A DNA stretch of 64,000 nucleotides from the NCBI RefSeq assembly GCF_011386835.1, contig NC_088791.1:10044998-10108997 (forward strand), in the 5' to 3' direction. This stretch comes from Chrysemys picta bellii. Lineage: Eukaryota > Chordata > Testudines > Emydidae. Below are positions 10,281 to 21,559 of this stretch, one piece after another. The position numbers and the translations under genes are program-made. The notes beneath the pieces were generated by a model. It did no database searches. It had not been told where the DNA came from and worked only from the letters and a program-made list of their open reading frames with translations. Numbering within the stretch: position 1 is the first letter of the stretch; each line of letters begins with the position of its first letter.

Positions 10281-10731
10281 TAGGGTGACCATATTTCCCA
10301 AAGGGAAAATGGGACACCGTGTGGGGCTGGCCCTGGCCCCCACCCCTGCAGGGCAGCGGCTCACCTGAGGCCCCCCCGTGGGGCTGGCCCCAGCTGCTCG
10401 CCCAAGACGCTCCATCCAGACTGTCACTGGTCACTCAAACCCTGCCAGCCCCTCACTTGAGGTTGTGGCTGGTGGCTGGAACCCTGCCACTCTCTCCCCC
10501 CCCCCCCCCCCGCCTGCTTGAGGCTGTCACTGGAACCCTGCTGGCCCCCCATGCACCGGAACCCTCTCCTGCCCCCCGAACCAACCTCCCGCTGCACGGG
10601 GCTGGCATTTCCACTCGCTCCCGCATGTTCCTCCGCACTGCGCCCCGCTTTTTTAACAAAAATGGGCATTTGTCCCGTTTGTGGCTTAAAATAGGGACTG
10701 TCCCATCCAAAACGGACATATGGTCACCCTG
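10281..10731. mobile_element. Non-autonomous hAT-like element, TAGGGTGACCATAT ends
   Basis: The left end is TAGGGTGACCATAT and the right end ATATGGTCACCCTG, an inverted pair with one terminal mismatch. The body is GC-rich and includes a C-run at about 10497-10512. It shares end design with the elements at 18548 and 59522, both of which have clean 8-bp TSDs. Here the flanks (TATAAAAG and TAAGATGC) do not match, so the duplication has decayed or an end has been rearranged. A 150-codon frame inside is not a gene. Confidence 0.7.
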
Positions 10732-10739
10732 TAAGATGC

Positions 10740-11370
10740 TTGACTATACTAAGTCCTGGGGAAACAGATAAACTCCATTGACTTTTCTACAAATAAAGTC
10801 AAAGAGAGAGAGAGATTTCAAGTGTGTTTGTATGTTAGGGGACAAGACTGCAAAGGGAATGCAAGATTAGGTTCTAAAGGGGTTAAATGAAAACTTAATT
10901 GCTTAAAAAGCTCCTGTTGCTTCACGGCAAATTTGGAAAATATTCTACTTCGAGGCCATTCTGCTCACACATTAGATGTTTTCTTTAGTTCTTTCTCTGT
11001 CATTAAAAAATATATTACCAGGGACATTTTGCATGAAAAGGATCTTTGTATCTTGTGTCCATCTGCTTCTGCGGCTTATCCTTCCCCCCACCTGACGCGC
11101 CATAACCATCTGCTTGTGACATCACAGTCATCTTTACAGCAACCAAAAGTAATGTCCCAGCCAGAGGGGGATATGATACCTTAGTTTTCATATAACCCCA
11201 TCTATCCCAAAGGATCTCAAAATGTGACCAATTAGTGTGCAAACGATACAAAGGGATGACTTCGTTTGCCACTGAAGTGCAGCTATGTCTGCGGTGGAAT
11301 GTGGCAGACGGCTAACAGCTCACAGTAACATTATACATCAGTTTAGGACAGGAATGAAAAAGACTATTGG
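10740..11370. other. Unique non-coding stretch
   Basis: A GA-rich run (AGAGAGAGAGAGA) lies at 10805-10816. No exon or repeat recognised; frames reach 85 codons on overlapping strands. Confidence 0.4.
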
Positions 11371-11376
11371 ATCTGT

Positions 11377-11510
11377 AAGCAGGTTTGGGCAGGGACTGTC
11401 TTTTTGTTCTGTGTTTGTACAGCATCTAGCACAACGGAGTCCTGGTCCATGACTGAAGATCCTGGTGCAACTACAATACATATTATTATTTATTTATTAT
11501 TAAGAATAAG
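11377..11510 (+). mobile_element. L2/MIR-type LINE 3' end
   Basis: GGGCAGGGACTGTCTTTTTG, TTCTGTGTTTGTACAGCATC and TAGCACAACGGAGTCCTGGT are followed by CATGACTGA and a TATTATTATTTATTT tail. It is better preserved than the copy at 1388. Confidence 0.65.
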
Positions 11511-11723
11511 AATAATAGGGTGGCCGAATGTAATTGCCTGTGCTTGAAATTGTCCAGTACATTGGAACTAACACCTCTGCGCTTGCCAAAGCGCCATGGT
11601 ATCTTTAGTTACCATAGCTAGACAGGATATCCATTTTATATCTCATCCCAAAACAAACAGGAATATAATGTCCTTAGCCAGGGGAAGGAGGAAGTGCAGA
11701 ATTCCGTTGGGGACTGGCTATGC

Positions 11724-12034
11724 CAGGGGTAGGCAACGTATGGCACATGTGCCAAAGGCGGCACGCGAGCTGATTTTCAGTGGCACTCACACTGCCCGAG
11801 TCATGGCCACCAATTCGGGGGGCTCTGCATTTTAATTTAATTTTAAATGAAGCTTCTTAAACATTTTTAAAACCTTATTTACTTTACATACAACAATAGT
11901 TTAGTTATATATTATAGACTTTTAGAAAGAGACCTTCTCAAAACATTAAAATGTATTACTGGTACGCAAAACCTTAAATCAGAGTGAATAAATGAAGACT
12001 CGGCACACCACTTCTGAAAGGTTGCCGGCCCCTG
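11724..12034. mobile_element. Non-autonomous hAT (Charlie-like), perfect TSD
   Basis: The element is 311 bp. The left end is CAGGGGTAGGCAACGTATGG and the right end, read inward, is CAGGGGCCGGCAACCTTTC. The 8-bp target duplication GGCTATGC is exact at 11716-11723 and 12035-12042. The A/T-rich core has no coding capacity. 8-bp duplications and CAGGGGT..GGCAA ends are hallmarks of the hAT superfamily. It must have been mobilised by a transposase encoded elsewhere. Confidence 0.93.
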
Positions 12035-12042
12035 GGCTATGC

Positions 12043-13369
12043 AGTTCTAATTTACGTGACAAGCACTTCGCTACCACAGAGGTGGGCCCTATAGAAAGCC
12101 CTACGACGGAGCACAAGATAGCCCTTTCTACAGAAGCAGGGGAATTGAAAAAAACAGGACTGCAGATTGTTTCCCAAAGTTTCCCTTCTCTGTCAGCAGG
12201 CACGTTAATCTCATTGCAGAGCTGCTGCTGCAGCAGGTGCACAAACTACTGTAATATTGCCTACTATCCAAGCCAGGAGTGGATGGCAAGGGAAACGTCA
12301 TGTTGGATGCTGATGCTCACATAATCCACTTACCGGAAATACTTTTCCAGTTTACTTTGAATACAGGCTCTCCTCTGGCCGTGTCTCTGTCAATGTAGGC
12401 TCCACTCTGAGCAACTGGAAACTCCTAATCCTTTGCAAGCATCTGTCCAATAATTTCCCCAACTGGGATCCCTCTTCTCTACGAATCTGGAAGCCTGCCT
12501 TGACTTCCCTGGGAGATCAGAGCTCTCAGCACCTTGCGGGATCATGCCCTGGTTGCAGGCAGGGTTGGAGACACTGTGATGCTTTGGAGGGTGCGAGGTC
12601 CTCTACCCACCCTAACTCCTTTTGGTTCTGGGGGTGGGCAGGCTGTTCAAAATCAGTGGGGAATCCAACGTTCTTCTTTCATATTCCAGCTTTACAATGT
12701 GCTTCCACGCTTGCGATCACCGGTAGAGAATTACAGACCTGAACTTTGCTAGAGACTAGACCAGGCCCCAGGGGGTCTCCTGTTTGCAAAGTGGCCACAT
12801 GGCAAACTGGAGCTGATAACATGCCGATACTGGTGAGAGCTGGCAGGCTGCCCTACAGTTGAGCACACAAGACAATGCCCGGCAGCTGGTGCTGTGTGGG
12901 AGTCAGACATACTGAGACCAGCTGTCGGAAAGTCAGAGGTGGTGGGTTTGCCTGCAACAAGGGTGGGGGAATGGGAACTCTTCTAGGTTGGCTGCCTGTG
13001 GAAACAAACGGCCCTGTCTCCTCGCTGCTCCCATAATGGCATCAGGATGGTGGGTACAGCTACAATTTAAAAGTGCCATGCAGCCTCCAAAGCACCTTAC
13101 CATGTAGGCGCGAAAAGGGAGAAGTATGGGCACAAAATACAGAAGCATCACTGTAATCAGACCGCTGGTAAACGGCCAGCTTGTTGAACCCAGGTCTTTG
13201 CTATGGGACAGACTCGGTGCAGCTGATTTCAGTGGGTCGTTCCCAACTAAACTGGAGAATGTATAGTACGGAATGGCCCTGCGCTGGCAGGGAGCTGGGT
13301 TAGCTCCAATCTGACTTCTCTATCTAGAATTCCCATAAATCGGTGGGCCTAATGCTGCAGGTATGCCAG
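12043..13369. other. Unique non-coding stretch
   Basis: No exon, repeat or RNA gene recognised; the longest frames are 110 codons or less and overlap on opposite strands. Confidence 0.4.
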
Positions 13370-13539
13370 TATAAATCTACAGTAACTCCACTGACTTCAA
13401 TGCTATTTATTAGGCCTGATTCTTCCCTGACACCAGCGTCAATCAGGAATAATTCCTCTGAAATCAATGAGTCAGATTTTACTCTCTAGAAATCTAGTCA
13501 TTTCACTGAAATAATGCATTCATTGGCCTTGATTCTGGG

Positions 13540-13902
13540 TAGAGCTGGGTGAAATTTTGTAGACAAAACGGTTTTTCAAAGCAAAATGCAGATTTGGGTT
13601 GAGAAAAGCATTTCAGGAATTTGCGTCAAATTCACCATTTTTTTTGACAAAAACAACGTTTTTGAAAAAGTTAAAATGTTTTGACTTTTTGATTCCAAAA
13701 AACTTTTCATTTAAAATTTTCATTGTTTTCAGAAATGTTTTTAAATGGCGAAAATGAAACAAACCATTTTGTTTTGGCTCAAATCAGACATCTAGTTTGA
13801 TCCAAAAATTTTTAAAAAATCAACTTTTTTGGTTTGCTGAAAAATTTTCATTTCAGATCAATTCATAACAATTTGGTTTTTTTTCTTTTCAGTTCAGCCA
13901 CA

Positions 13903-13958
<56 letters not shown>

Positions 13959-13961
13959 CTA
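13540..13961. mobile_element. A/T-rich non-autonomous hAT-like element
   Basis: The left end is TAGAGCTGGGTGAA and the right end, inward, is TAGAGCTGTGTG. The flanks ATTCTGGG (13532-13539) and ATTCTGAT (13962-13969) agree at six of eight bases, as expected for an aged 8-bp duplication. The interior is dominated by AAAA/TTTT words such as GAAAAATTTTCATTTC. An (AT)n microsatellite has grown near its right end. Confidence 0.7.
13905..13948 (+). repeat. (AT)22 microsatellite
   Basis: A 44-bp uninterrupted AT run inside the right part of the hAT-like element. It is self-complementary and prone to cruciform formation and length change. Confidence 0.97.
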
Positions 13962-14045
13962 ATTCTGATGTCACCTCCCTATAAATCAGGACATACTCCA
14001 CTGGAGTTAATGGTATTACACAGGAGTATAATTGGGTTGGATTGT

Positions 14046-14135
14046 AGGGGACTGTCTTTTCCCCCCTGTGTTTAGAGAGTGCCTAGCAAAATGGTTCGTG
14101 ACTGGCACTTCTCAGTGCTACTGCAATATACATAA
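14046..14135 (+). mobile_element. L2/MIR-type LINE 3' end, degraded
   Basis: GGGGACTGTCTTTTCCCCCC, TGTGTTTAGAGAGTGCCTAG and CAAAATGG are followed by GTGCTACTGCAATATAC. This is the same plan as 11377-11510 but more diverged. Confidence 0.5.
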
Positions 14136-14210
14136 TAATGAGATTGGAATCAGGCCTGATAAATGGCACTGAGGTCAGTAGAGTTGCTTTGGATTTACAC
14201 CGTTGCTACC

Positions 14211-14969
14211 AAGAGCAGGATTTGATTCACATGCCAGCATGCTCAGATGTTTATCTGTGGATAATTATGTCCAGTAGTTACCAGGTGTATATTGGCACTT
14301 CTAGCCCATCCAGTTTAGCCCTCCCAGAACCCACCTGCAGCAGCTCCTTAGCAGACACTCTAAAATACCCAAGAGCAGATCACCAACGCAGAGAGGAGCT
14401 GGAGCTGAGATATTAAGTGAGGGCAAAGCTCGCCTTGCGTGCCGCTCTGCGCTGGGCCTTTCAGCCTTGTGTCGAAACATCTTTCCCATGATTAGGGAGG
14501 GTGGCAGGCTGTCAAGGTTTCCTCTTTGCTGTATTGATTCTTCAGCCTGCCTTCAGAGAACAGTCCCTGAAGCATTTTCTGGGCTTTTGGCCATTTCCAG
14601 CAAGTCAGCTGGAAGGCGGGAGCATACTTTTTGGCACTGCCTTGGGCTGTCTTGTCTCCTCCTTTCCTCCTGCTGGAGTTGGGACACTGGGTTCTCTTTC
14701 TGATGTGGTTTCAGGGTCCAGAGCTTTAACCTCTAAGTTGGACTTCATGCTGCAAGGCAGGTGTGGGACCACAATACCCCGGTGTCCTGCTCTCTGCACC
14801 AGCTCTCCGTGCAATGACAAGTCCAGTCCCAAGTCTCGGTCTTGGTATTCTGTTAGCTATGCTGATTTTTAAAAACGACTTGTTTTCCTAGTCTAGCTTA
14901 AGGTCTGTGTCATCTGTTGCTCTCTGCATGACTGAGCCAGCTCGTTGGGTAAATCCGCTGGTGCTTTTA
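14211..14969. other. Unique non-coding stretch
   Basis: A 123-codon plus-strand frame (14501-14872) has no recognisable domain and is overlapped by frames in other phases. I see nothing else. Confidence 0.35.
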
Positions 14970-15202
14970 GGCCTTGTGTATATGAGAAAAGTTGCACTGG
15001 TTTAAACTGTACTGATTACACAACTCTATCAATATAAAATTATATTGATTATAACCCCCCAGTGTAGACGCACTAAAATAATCCGCAGTTAAATCGGTGC
15101 AGTTTAAGTGGGTAATTTACCAGTGCATTTAAATCAATTTACCATTTAAACCAATTTACCAATTAAACCAATAGGGCTAATTTTTCTTGACTAGACAAAG
15201 CC
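14970..15202. mobile_element. MITE with GGCCTTGT-type ends
   Basis: The left end is GGCCTTGTGTATATGAG and the right end, inward, is GGCTTTGTCTAGTCAAG. The flanks are TTA on the left and TTC on the right, one change from a TTA duplication. The interior repeats TTTAAAC / ACCATTTAAACCAATTTACC motifs. The ends resemble the shorter element at 9777, which suggests one Harbinger-like group. Confidence 0.6.
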
Positions 15203-15273
15203 TTCAAGTAGCTGGCTAGCCACACCACTGACCCCAACTCTCTGATCCTAGAACCTAGCACTCACCTCCAAGG

Positions 15274-15380
15274 GGAGGGATAGTTCAGTTGTTTGAGCAT
15301 TGGCCTGCTAAACCCAGGGTTGTGAGTTCAATCCTTGAGGGGGCCATCTGGGGTAAAATCAGGGCTGGACTTAATGACTA
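15274..15380 (+). mobile_element. tRNA-derived SINE, internally deleted
   Basis: The tRNA-like head is clear: GGGAGGGATAGTTCAGTTG, GCATTGGCCTGCTAAACCC, and the B-box-like GGTTGTGAGTTCAATCC. Most of the tail between 'GGGGTAAAATCAG' and 'GGCTGGACTTAATGAC' is missing. Full relatives lie at 15959 and 45054. This head is known from turtle Pol III SINEs whose tails match CR1. Confidence 0.8.
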
Positions 15381-15699
15381 CATGTAGGATCCTTGTGGTG
15401 GATGCCAAAAAATCCCCGCTGACTTGTTCTGTTTGTTTACATCGTACTGAGCTATCCAGGATACATCGGCGGCTGCCAGAGAACTGAGCAAGAAGACTTA
15501 TCTCTGATGTTTGCTTTAAAAAGAGCCAGGCGTTAAGCTTCTTTCGCAGTAATTCACACCCACCATTGAGTGAGTGCAATTAAGATGTGTTGTCATTGTA
15601 ATGGGAGATGACTGTAAGTGCTTAGTTGCTTGCAGTGATGGAGCAAACTTCAGGGAACACCAGCAAATCTGCCTGCTACTGTGCGGCTAATTGGAGTCA

Positions 15700-16345
15700 G
15701 TCATTGTACCAGATTGCACACGTTTGGGTCTGCTGGTGTGGGTATGTGAATGTGTGCGCACACAGGATGGCATCAGAGCACGGGAATGCACATGCACATT
15801 GGGCACAAGTACGCATTGGGGGTATAGGTGTACACACATTAAGGTAGGCACGCCCGCATGCATCAGGATATTGGGATATGCTTACACATCTGGATTGGGT
15901 TTGTGTGGGAACGGCTGTGACTTCATGCTGGGGTATATGTGGGTGCTTGGAGCATTAAGAGGGAGGGATAGCTTGGGTGGTTTGAGCATTGGCTTGCTAA
16001 ACCCAGGGTTGTGAGCTCAATCCTTGAGGGGGGCACTTAGGGCAAAAATCAGTATTTGGTCCTGCTAGTGAAGGCAGGGGGCTGGACTCAATGACCTTTT
16101 GGGGTCCCTTCCAGTTCTATGAGATAGGTATATCTCCATATATTATTACTGGTGTGGGTCTGTCCATGCACATTTGTGTGTGCGCACATGCATGCGTGTC
16201 AAGTGTAAGTGCAAAATGGGGTGTAGGTGGGTGCCTGTGTTTGTGTGGCTCTGCCCCCTGGAGTGTTTCTGGGTGCCTGATGGGGAGACTGGTTTGGATC
16301 TGTGCATGCACATTTGTAACAGTGTACACATATCAGGTATAATTC
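15700..16345 (+). repeat. TG-rich low-complexity tract
   Basis: Irregular TGTG/GCAC/ACAC runs (for example GTGTGCGCACACAGG at 15752-15766 and TTGTGTGTGCGCACATGCAT at 16172-16191) surround the SINE at 15959. Such alternating purine-pyrimidine tracts favour Z-DNA. Frames on the CA strand look long only because that strand has few stop codons. Confidence 0.6.
15959..16150 (+). mobile_element. tRNA-derived SINE with CR1-like tail
   Basis: The head is GAGGGAGGGATAGCTTGGG, then GCATTGGCTTGCTAAACCC and B box GGTTGTGAGCTCAATCC. The tail is TTGGTCCTGCTAGTGAAGGC, GGGGCTGGACTCAATGACC and TCTATGAGATAGGTATATC, ending in a short ATTATTA run. Internal A and B boxes would direct RNA polymerase III transcription, and the tail would recruit a LINE enzyme. 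Confidence 0.88.
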
Positions 16346-16959
16346 CGCCCCCGGGGGTTTATAGACGGGCCTGTTGAAGTACATTTCTGTGTCGCTCTGC
16401 TAGGGTGCCTGTGAGTGGGGACCCGGTGGGGAGAACGGTTTGAATATTTTCATTCCCCTTTGCTTGTGGGTGTGGTTTTATTTGACTGGGGAGGTTTTAA
16501 GTAAAAACCCTGGCACTGAGTGAAGGGGAGCGGATGGAAATATTAATGCCACTGTGCCCTGCAGTCATATTGCTGCCGTTTTTATGCTGCATATTACACA
16601 GCAGTGGAATTGAGTTAATTTTATGGTGTGTTATGACAGGATACAAGTGGAGGGCGAGAGGCAGCTTTTGTTGGCTTAGGTTCTGTGTTTATTTCCCAGG
16701 AGTGGGGGGAGCAGAGCTGGAAGAAGTAGGTCCCAACACATGAGAGCAGATGTGTACAGCTTTAGATTAGGTAGCTGGCTTCCTGGCTCTCCTTGAACCA
16801 GGAAAGCGGGCACTTTCACTTCTCCCAGGGAGCCAGCTGACTGGGGGATTCCTTGCCGTGCCTTAGGGCATAGTTGGCTTGCTCTCAGCAAGGTGCAGTA
16901 GCAGCCTGTGGGTACTCCCCCACCTGTAAACACCCAGGGAGGGAAATATCCAGCCTTCA
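16346..16959. other. Unique non-coding stretch
   Basis: No exon or repeat recognised; frames of 69-85 codons only. Confidence 0.4.
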
Positions 16960-17095
16960 GAACAAAACAAACCCATTAGCATCTTTTTTTGTGTGCTGCT
17001 AATGAAGCTAATTAAACTGCATTCAAAGAAACAGAGGTTGAGCTGGTATTAAACACATGGGGAGCAGAAGGCAATTTCACCAGAACATGTTTTTC
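16960..17095. promoter_or_regulatory. Candidate conserved non-coding element
   Basis: A short stretch dense in homeodomain-type cores: CCCATTAGCATC, GCTAATGAAGCTAATTAAAC and GGTATTAAACAC. It is free of repeats. Function is inferred from composition only. Confidence 0.25.
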
Positions 17096-17442
17096 CTTGT
17101 TGCCTTTGTGAGCCAGGTCTTTTGATCCCTAAACAGATTTCCAGGAGGGGGTGAAGGTGAGCAATCTCCCCTCCTTTTCTCCTTGTAAAGAGCATTCAGT
17201 GCCTCACAGGGAAGGGTTCAAGCCCCAACAGGTGAGCGTGCTTAGGCTGCTTTTCGGTTGAATCTTGTTTCCTCTTCCTGTCGAGAAGTTTGGTTGCTTG
17301 TGAGTGGTATTGGCCAGCTTTGCCTTCTACTCGCTTCCCCTCTGCCTCCCCTGCCCTTCCACACCCTCCTGGCCTGCTGTTCACAGCGGTTTATGACAAC
17401 ACTTGCTACTGCTCAAGGGATAGAGTAGGGAGATGTTGTGAA

Positions 17443-17659
17443 GCATCTCCTTTCCCCTAGCTCAGTCCTAGGTACCACCACCCACTCTGCTAGCAGGCCC
17501 GTGTCCGTGTTGGAGATACCCGGGGGTGCGTTACCAATGCAGCTGGCATCTCCTTTCCCCTAGCTCAGTCCTAGGTACCACCACCCACTCTGCTAGCAGG
17601 CCCGTGTCCGTGTTGGAGATACCCGGGGGTGCGTTACCAATGCAGCTGGCATCTCCTTT
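17443..17659 (+). repeat. Exact tandem duplication, 103-bp unit
   Basis: Copies at 17443-17545 and 17546-17648 look identical base for base. The first 11 bp of a third copy (GCATCTCCTTT) follow at 17649-17659. The unit contains CTAGCTCAGTCCTAGGTACC and GTTGGAGATACCCGGGGGTG. Perfect identity means a very recent event or an assembly artefact. Confidence 0.95.
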
Positions 17660-17711
17660 GTTTCCTGATGCAAACTTGAAACTTAGCCTAGTTTTGCTGA
17701 AGAGTCATGAA

Positions 17712-18426
17712 CAAGCTCTACCAAATCCACAGTCCATTTTGGTCAATTTCACGGACACCGGATTTTAAAAACGGTAAATGTCATGCTTTCAGCTATTTAA
17801 ATTTGAAATGTCACAGGGTTGTAATTGTAGGGGTCCTGACCCAAAAAGGAGTTGTGGGGGTCACAAGGTTATTGTAGTACTGCTACCCTTACTTCTGCAC
17901 TGCTGCTGGCGGCAGCGCTGCCTGCAGAGCTGGGTAGCAGGAGAGCAGCGGCTGCTAGCCAGGAGCCCAGCTCTGAAGGCAGAGCCACTGCCAGCACCAG
18001 CGCAGAGTAAGGATGGCACGGTACGGTATTGCCACCCTTGCCACTCTCCGGCTGCCCAGCTCCAAAGGCAGCGGCGCAGAAGTAAAGAGTGGCATGATAT
18101 GGTATTGACACCCTTACTTCTGTACTGCTGCTGGCAGGGCACTGCCTTCAGAGCTGGGTGCCTGGCCAACAGCCACCACTTTCCAGCCACCCAGCTCTGA
18201 ATGCAGTACAGAAGTAAGGGTGGCAATACCCTAAAATAACCTTGTGACCCCCCCTGCAACTCCCTTTTGGGTCGGGACCCCCAGTTTGAGAAACACCGGT
18301 CTCCCCTATGAAATCTGTATAATATAGGGTAAAAGCACACAAAAGACCAAATTTAACAAGGGGGACGATGACCAGATTTTACGGTCCGTTCCGCGTTTTT
18401 CAGGCCGTGAATTTGATAGGGCCCTA
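17712..18426. mobile_element. Non-autonomous hAT with long inverted arms
   Basis: The left end is CAAGCTCTACCAAATCCACA and the right end, inward, is TAGGGCCCTATCAAATTCAC. The flanks GTCATGAA (17704-17711) and GTCATCAA (18427-18434) agree at seven of eight. Inside, GACCCAAAAAGGAGTTGTGG near 17840 faces its complement near 18260, and CTTACTTCTG blocks recur on both strands, so the transcript could fold into a long imperfect hairpin. Frames of up to 159 codons inside are not genes. Confidence 0.82.
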
Positions 18427-18547
18427 GTCATCAACTTTTCCAGCAGAGATGGGTCCAGGATGGATCCTGGATCAGAACCTCCTGAGCTGTGGGGCCGTAT
18501 AGATCCGGGTGTGATCCCTGCCACATAGATTTTTCTCCTCTATTTAG

Positions 18548-19303
18548 TAGGGCTACCATACGTCCGTTTTTTCCCGGACATGTCCGGCTTTTTGGTAATC
18601 AAACCCCCGTCCGGGGGGAATTGCCAAAAAGCCGAACATGTCCGGGAAAAATAGCGTCTGGGCACTTCCCCTCCCACGGCTGCTCTGCTTCTCCCCTGAC
18701 TCTTCGGTTCTGTTTAAGAGCCGAGCTGCCCGAGCGCTCCGGCTTCAGGCAGCCCCCTTGCCTCCGGACCCTGCGCCGCCGGCCGGGCACTTCCCCTCCT
18801 GGGCTCCAGCTGCTCTGCTCTGGCGGCGCAGGGTCTGGAGGCAAGGGGGCTGCCCGAAGCCGGAGCGCTCGGGCAGCTCGGCTCTTAAACAGAACTGAAG
18901 AGTCAGGGGAGGAGCAGAGCAGCTGGAGCCGGGGAGGAGAAGTGCCCGGCCAGGGGCCCAGGGTCCAGAGGCATGGGGGCTGCCCGAAGCCCGAGCGCTA
19001 CCGGCTTCACGGTTTGCCGGGCAGCCTCCAGACCCTGCGCCCCCGGCTGGGCGCTTCCCCTCCCGGGCTCCAGCTGCGCTGGGGAAGCGCCGGCCGGGGG
19101 CGCAGGGTCTGGAGGCTGCCCAGCAAACTGTGAAGCCGGTAGCGCTCGGGCAGCCCTTTCCCGTGGCTGGGAGGGAGGAGGGGGAGTTAGGGCGGGGACT
19201 TTGGGGAAGGGGCGGAGTTGGGGCGGGGCCGAGGGTGGGAAAGGGGCGGGGCCAGGGCCCGTGGAGTGTCCTCTTTTTTTATTTTTTAAATATGGTAACC
19301 CTA
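18548..19303. mobile_element. GC-rich non-autonomous hAT, perfect TSD
   Basis: The element is 756 bp. The left end is TAGGGCTACCATAC and the right end, inward, is TAGGGTTACCATAT. The 8-bp duplication CTATTTAG is exact at 18540-18547 and 19304-19311. Subterminal CGTCCGTTTTTTCCCGGAC is followed by nested inverted blocks of CCGGAGCGCTCGGGCAG type on both strands. The body is CpG-rich, and a 214-codon frame (18489-19133) is a composition artefact that starts outside the element. Confidence 0.93.
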
Positions 19304-19311
19304 CTATTTAG

Positions 19312-21559
19312 GATTCTGTATCTAAACCAGGTGGTTTTGGCTGAGCTTTGCCCTGAGGTTTTAGACGGGAACCTGGAAATGAAGGGATGAGACCCCTCCT
19401 CAGACTGAAACTGAAGAGACCTAAGACTGCCAAGACACAAACAGTGCTATCACGGGAGGGGTTTAGCTGGGACCCACTGCCCTTGGGGAAAACTGCCAGG
19501 AGGTCTTTAGATGTCATAGGCCTGATCCTTTGCTGACATTAGCATGATTCATATGGAATTGCTGCTGGTTTGCATTGGGGTAGGAGCACAATCCAATCCC
19601 ACCGACAATCAGCACATGTTGGTTTGTGCCTCTAAAAGGTGGTACCTGTAGCACAGCGCCCCCTAGCACCATGCTGGGGCATTAATTCAGTACTGGCTCA
19701 GAGGGAAGAATGCCACCTACTGACTCACCCACCGTGTTCTCAGTTGTTGTTTGCCCTGCAGTGAAAGTTCCTCTTTAAGGAATGTTTTTCGTTCCCTGTG
19801 ATGATCATGATTGTATAGAAATAAGGGACATGTGGGGATTTGACTTATTTGGCCCACTGCAAAAAAACAAGCCCCCCAACCCTGATGGTGGCCTAAAACA
19901 GCTCTCTCCATGTGCAATCAAAGGATGTTCTGGGATTCCATGAGTGAGCTGCCTAGCATCTCACATGAGATCCTTGACAGCTCCAGAGGAAGTAGTGAGA
20001 GGAAAAGGTGGCTGTTACAAGAGTGCTAAGCAAAGCTATGTCAGTGTGTGTGTGTGTGTGTAATATATGCTAATTAGTTAATAAAGCACTACCTACTGGA
20101 ACCTAAGACTATGAGCATTGTCTATAAGTTAATAGGTTCAATAAAGTTGTTTTTGTGCACTGCAAATGGCCATCCAGGGTGCAGCCTCTTCACCTGCAGC
20201 TATTCCCATCCATGATAATCCTTGGGGGGAGACCACATTTTCAAGGTGCTCTCTTCATCTGCTTTCCCCCTGGCTGCAGGGTGCTGTTGTGATCTCACTG
20301 CTGCTGCCTTCACTTCATTGTGAATTCCAGGGAAGTGCTGGATTCCGACCGGGAGCAGGTGCAGCAGTTTGGAGAGGTGGGGCAAGCCATTATCAGCTTG
20401 AACATTAATTGTCAAATTAGCGTCACACTGCGAAATACGAGTAAATAAGAGTTGGCAGTTTGTGTTTCTTACAATATCCTCCTGTTCCAAGCCGAGGGTG
20501 TCGGGGGTTAAATGCGCTCGTCTCTTTGCCTTCTTCCCCTGTAAAGCCCATCTTGCTCTCTTTGTGCAGGTGGCAAGTATTGTCTAAGCAGCATGCAGGG
20601 GGTTGCTCTGATCTGTAGGGAATACCCCTTGGGCTGGGATGGTATCTGCTCTTAATAACTAAGCAAGGTTTAGCCTGGTCATTATTTAGAGAGGAGGCCT
20701 GCAAGGTGCTTCAGGAAGTGGTGTTAGTGATTCCGAAGGCTTTCCCCTGAGTCAGTACCAGCTCCCAGACCCCAGCATAGTGTAAGGGGGCACTGTGATC
20801 CTAGAAGTGCTGACACATAACTAAGATTCTGACCACTTGTAGTCCTCAATGATCCCATGACATTTTGGTTTTGTGTGTGTCTGCAAAAGCAGTGATATTA
20901 ACTCTGGTGTCCTGACCAAATTTCAACTGGGTTGAATATGTGTTACCTTCCTAAACTCCACCTGAAATTTTGGTTGGATACAGTATCCCTGGCCCTAACC
21001 TGCTGTGCAAAGTTGTTGAGAGCTGTTAAACAGCTGTCATGTGTTCCACCCCAGAGACAGCTGCATTTCAGAGGTCGGTAAAGTGATTCTTCTAACGAAA
21101 CTCTCCTTTTCTCTATACATCTTTATCTATACATTAAGTATTGTGGTTTCTTTGGGATTATTAGGTATTTACAGTTGAATAGATGGATTGCTTAGCCCTA
21201 ACTGACTGAATGATACTACAGAGATGGGAGCATTAAAGACAGGCAGATAGAGGTCCCACTTGATTACATAAGAACTGGATTTCAGTAGAAACGGCTGGGA
21301 AAGCGGTCCCACCTTGAGAAACGACAAATGCAAAAGTCTCCTTCCTGAACTGGCTTCCAACACACCCAAGAAATGTGTCCTTGTGCATCCTTAAAAGGGT
21401 GTGGGATGCCAAGAGGACATGCAGGCCTCTTTTATCCTAGGCAAAGAGCAGTCACTTCTCCTTGGCAAAAGGTGAGGCACGTTAGTGGTGGCAGCATGGC
21501 CCAATTGGCAAGGTTCAGAGGCCATGACCAGCAGAGTGTCTCCAGCATTTCTCTTCCCG
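19312..21559. other. Mostly unique stretch with minor repeats
   Basis: Contents: a GGCCTGATCC-type ancient repeat piece (19520-19600), a phrase CACAGCGCCCCCTAGCACCA (19652-19671) seen in old reptile repeats, and a (GT)9 run near 20043-20062. No exon was recognised. Confidence 0.4.

Larger units (their letters stand above)
13370..14210. repeat. Cluster of ancient GGCCTGATTCT-type repeats
   Basis: Three pieces (13370-13470, 13964-14035, 14140-14210) carry the words TAGGCCTGATTCTTCCCTGA, ATCAGGACATACTCCACTGG and AATCAGGCCTGATAAATGG. A younger hAT (13540-13961) and an L2-type end (14046-14135) sit between them, so one locus collected several insertions. Confidence 0.45.

Noticed and set aside
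10273..10739. An 8-bp TSD for the element at 10281
   Set aside because: TATAAAAG and TAAGATGC do not match beyond chance, so I did not claim a duplication.
17778..18340. 140- and 159-codon frames on opposite strands
   Set aside because: They cover the inverted arms of the hAT at 17712-18426.
18489..19133. A 214-codon coding frame
   Set aside because: It runs from flanking DNA across the left end of a TSD-flanked hAT; GC-rich inverted blocks explain the open frame.
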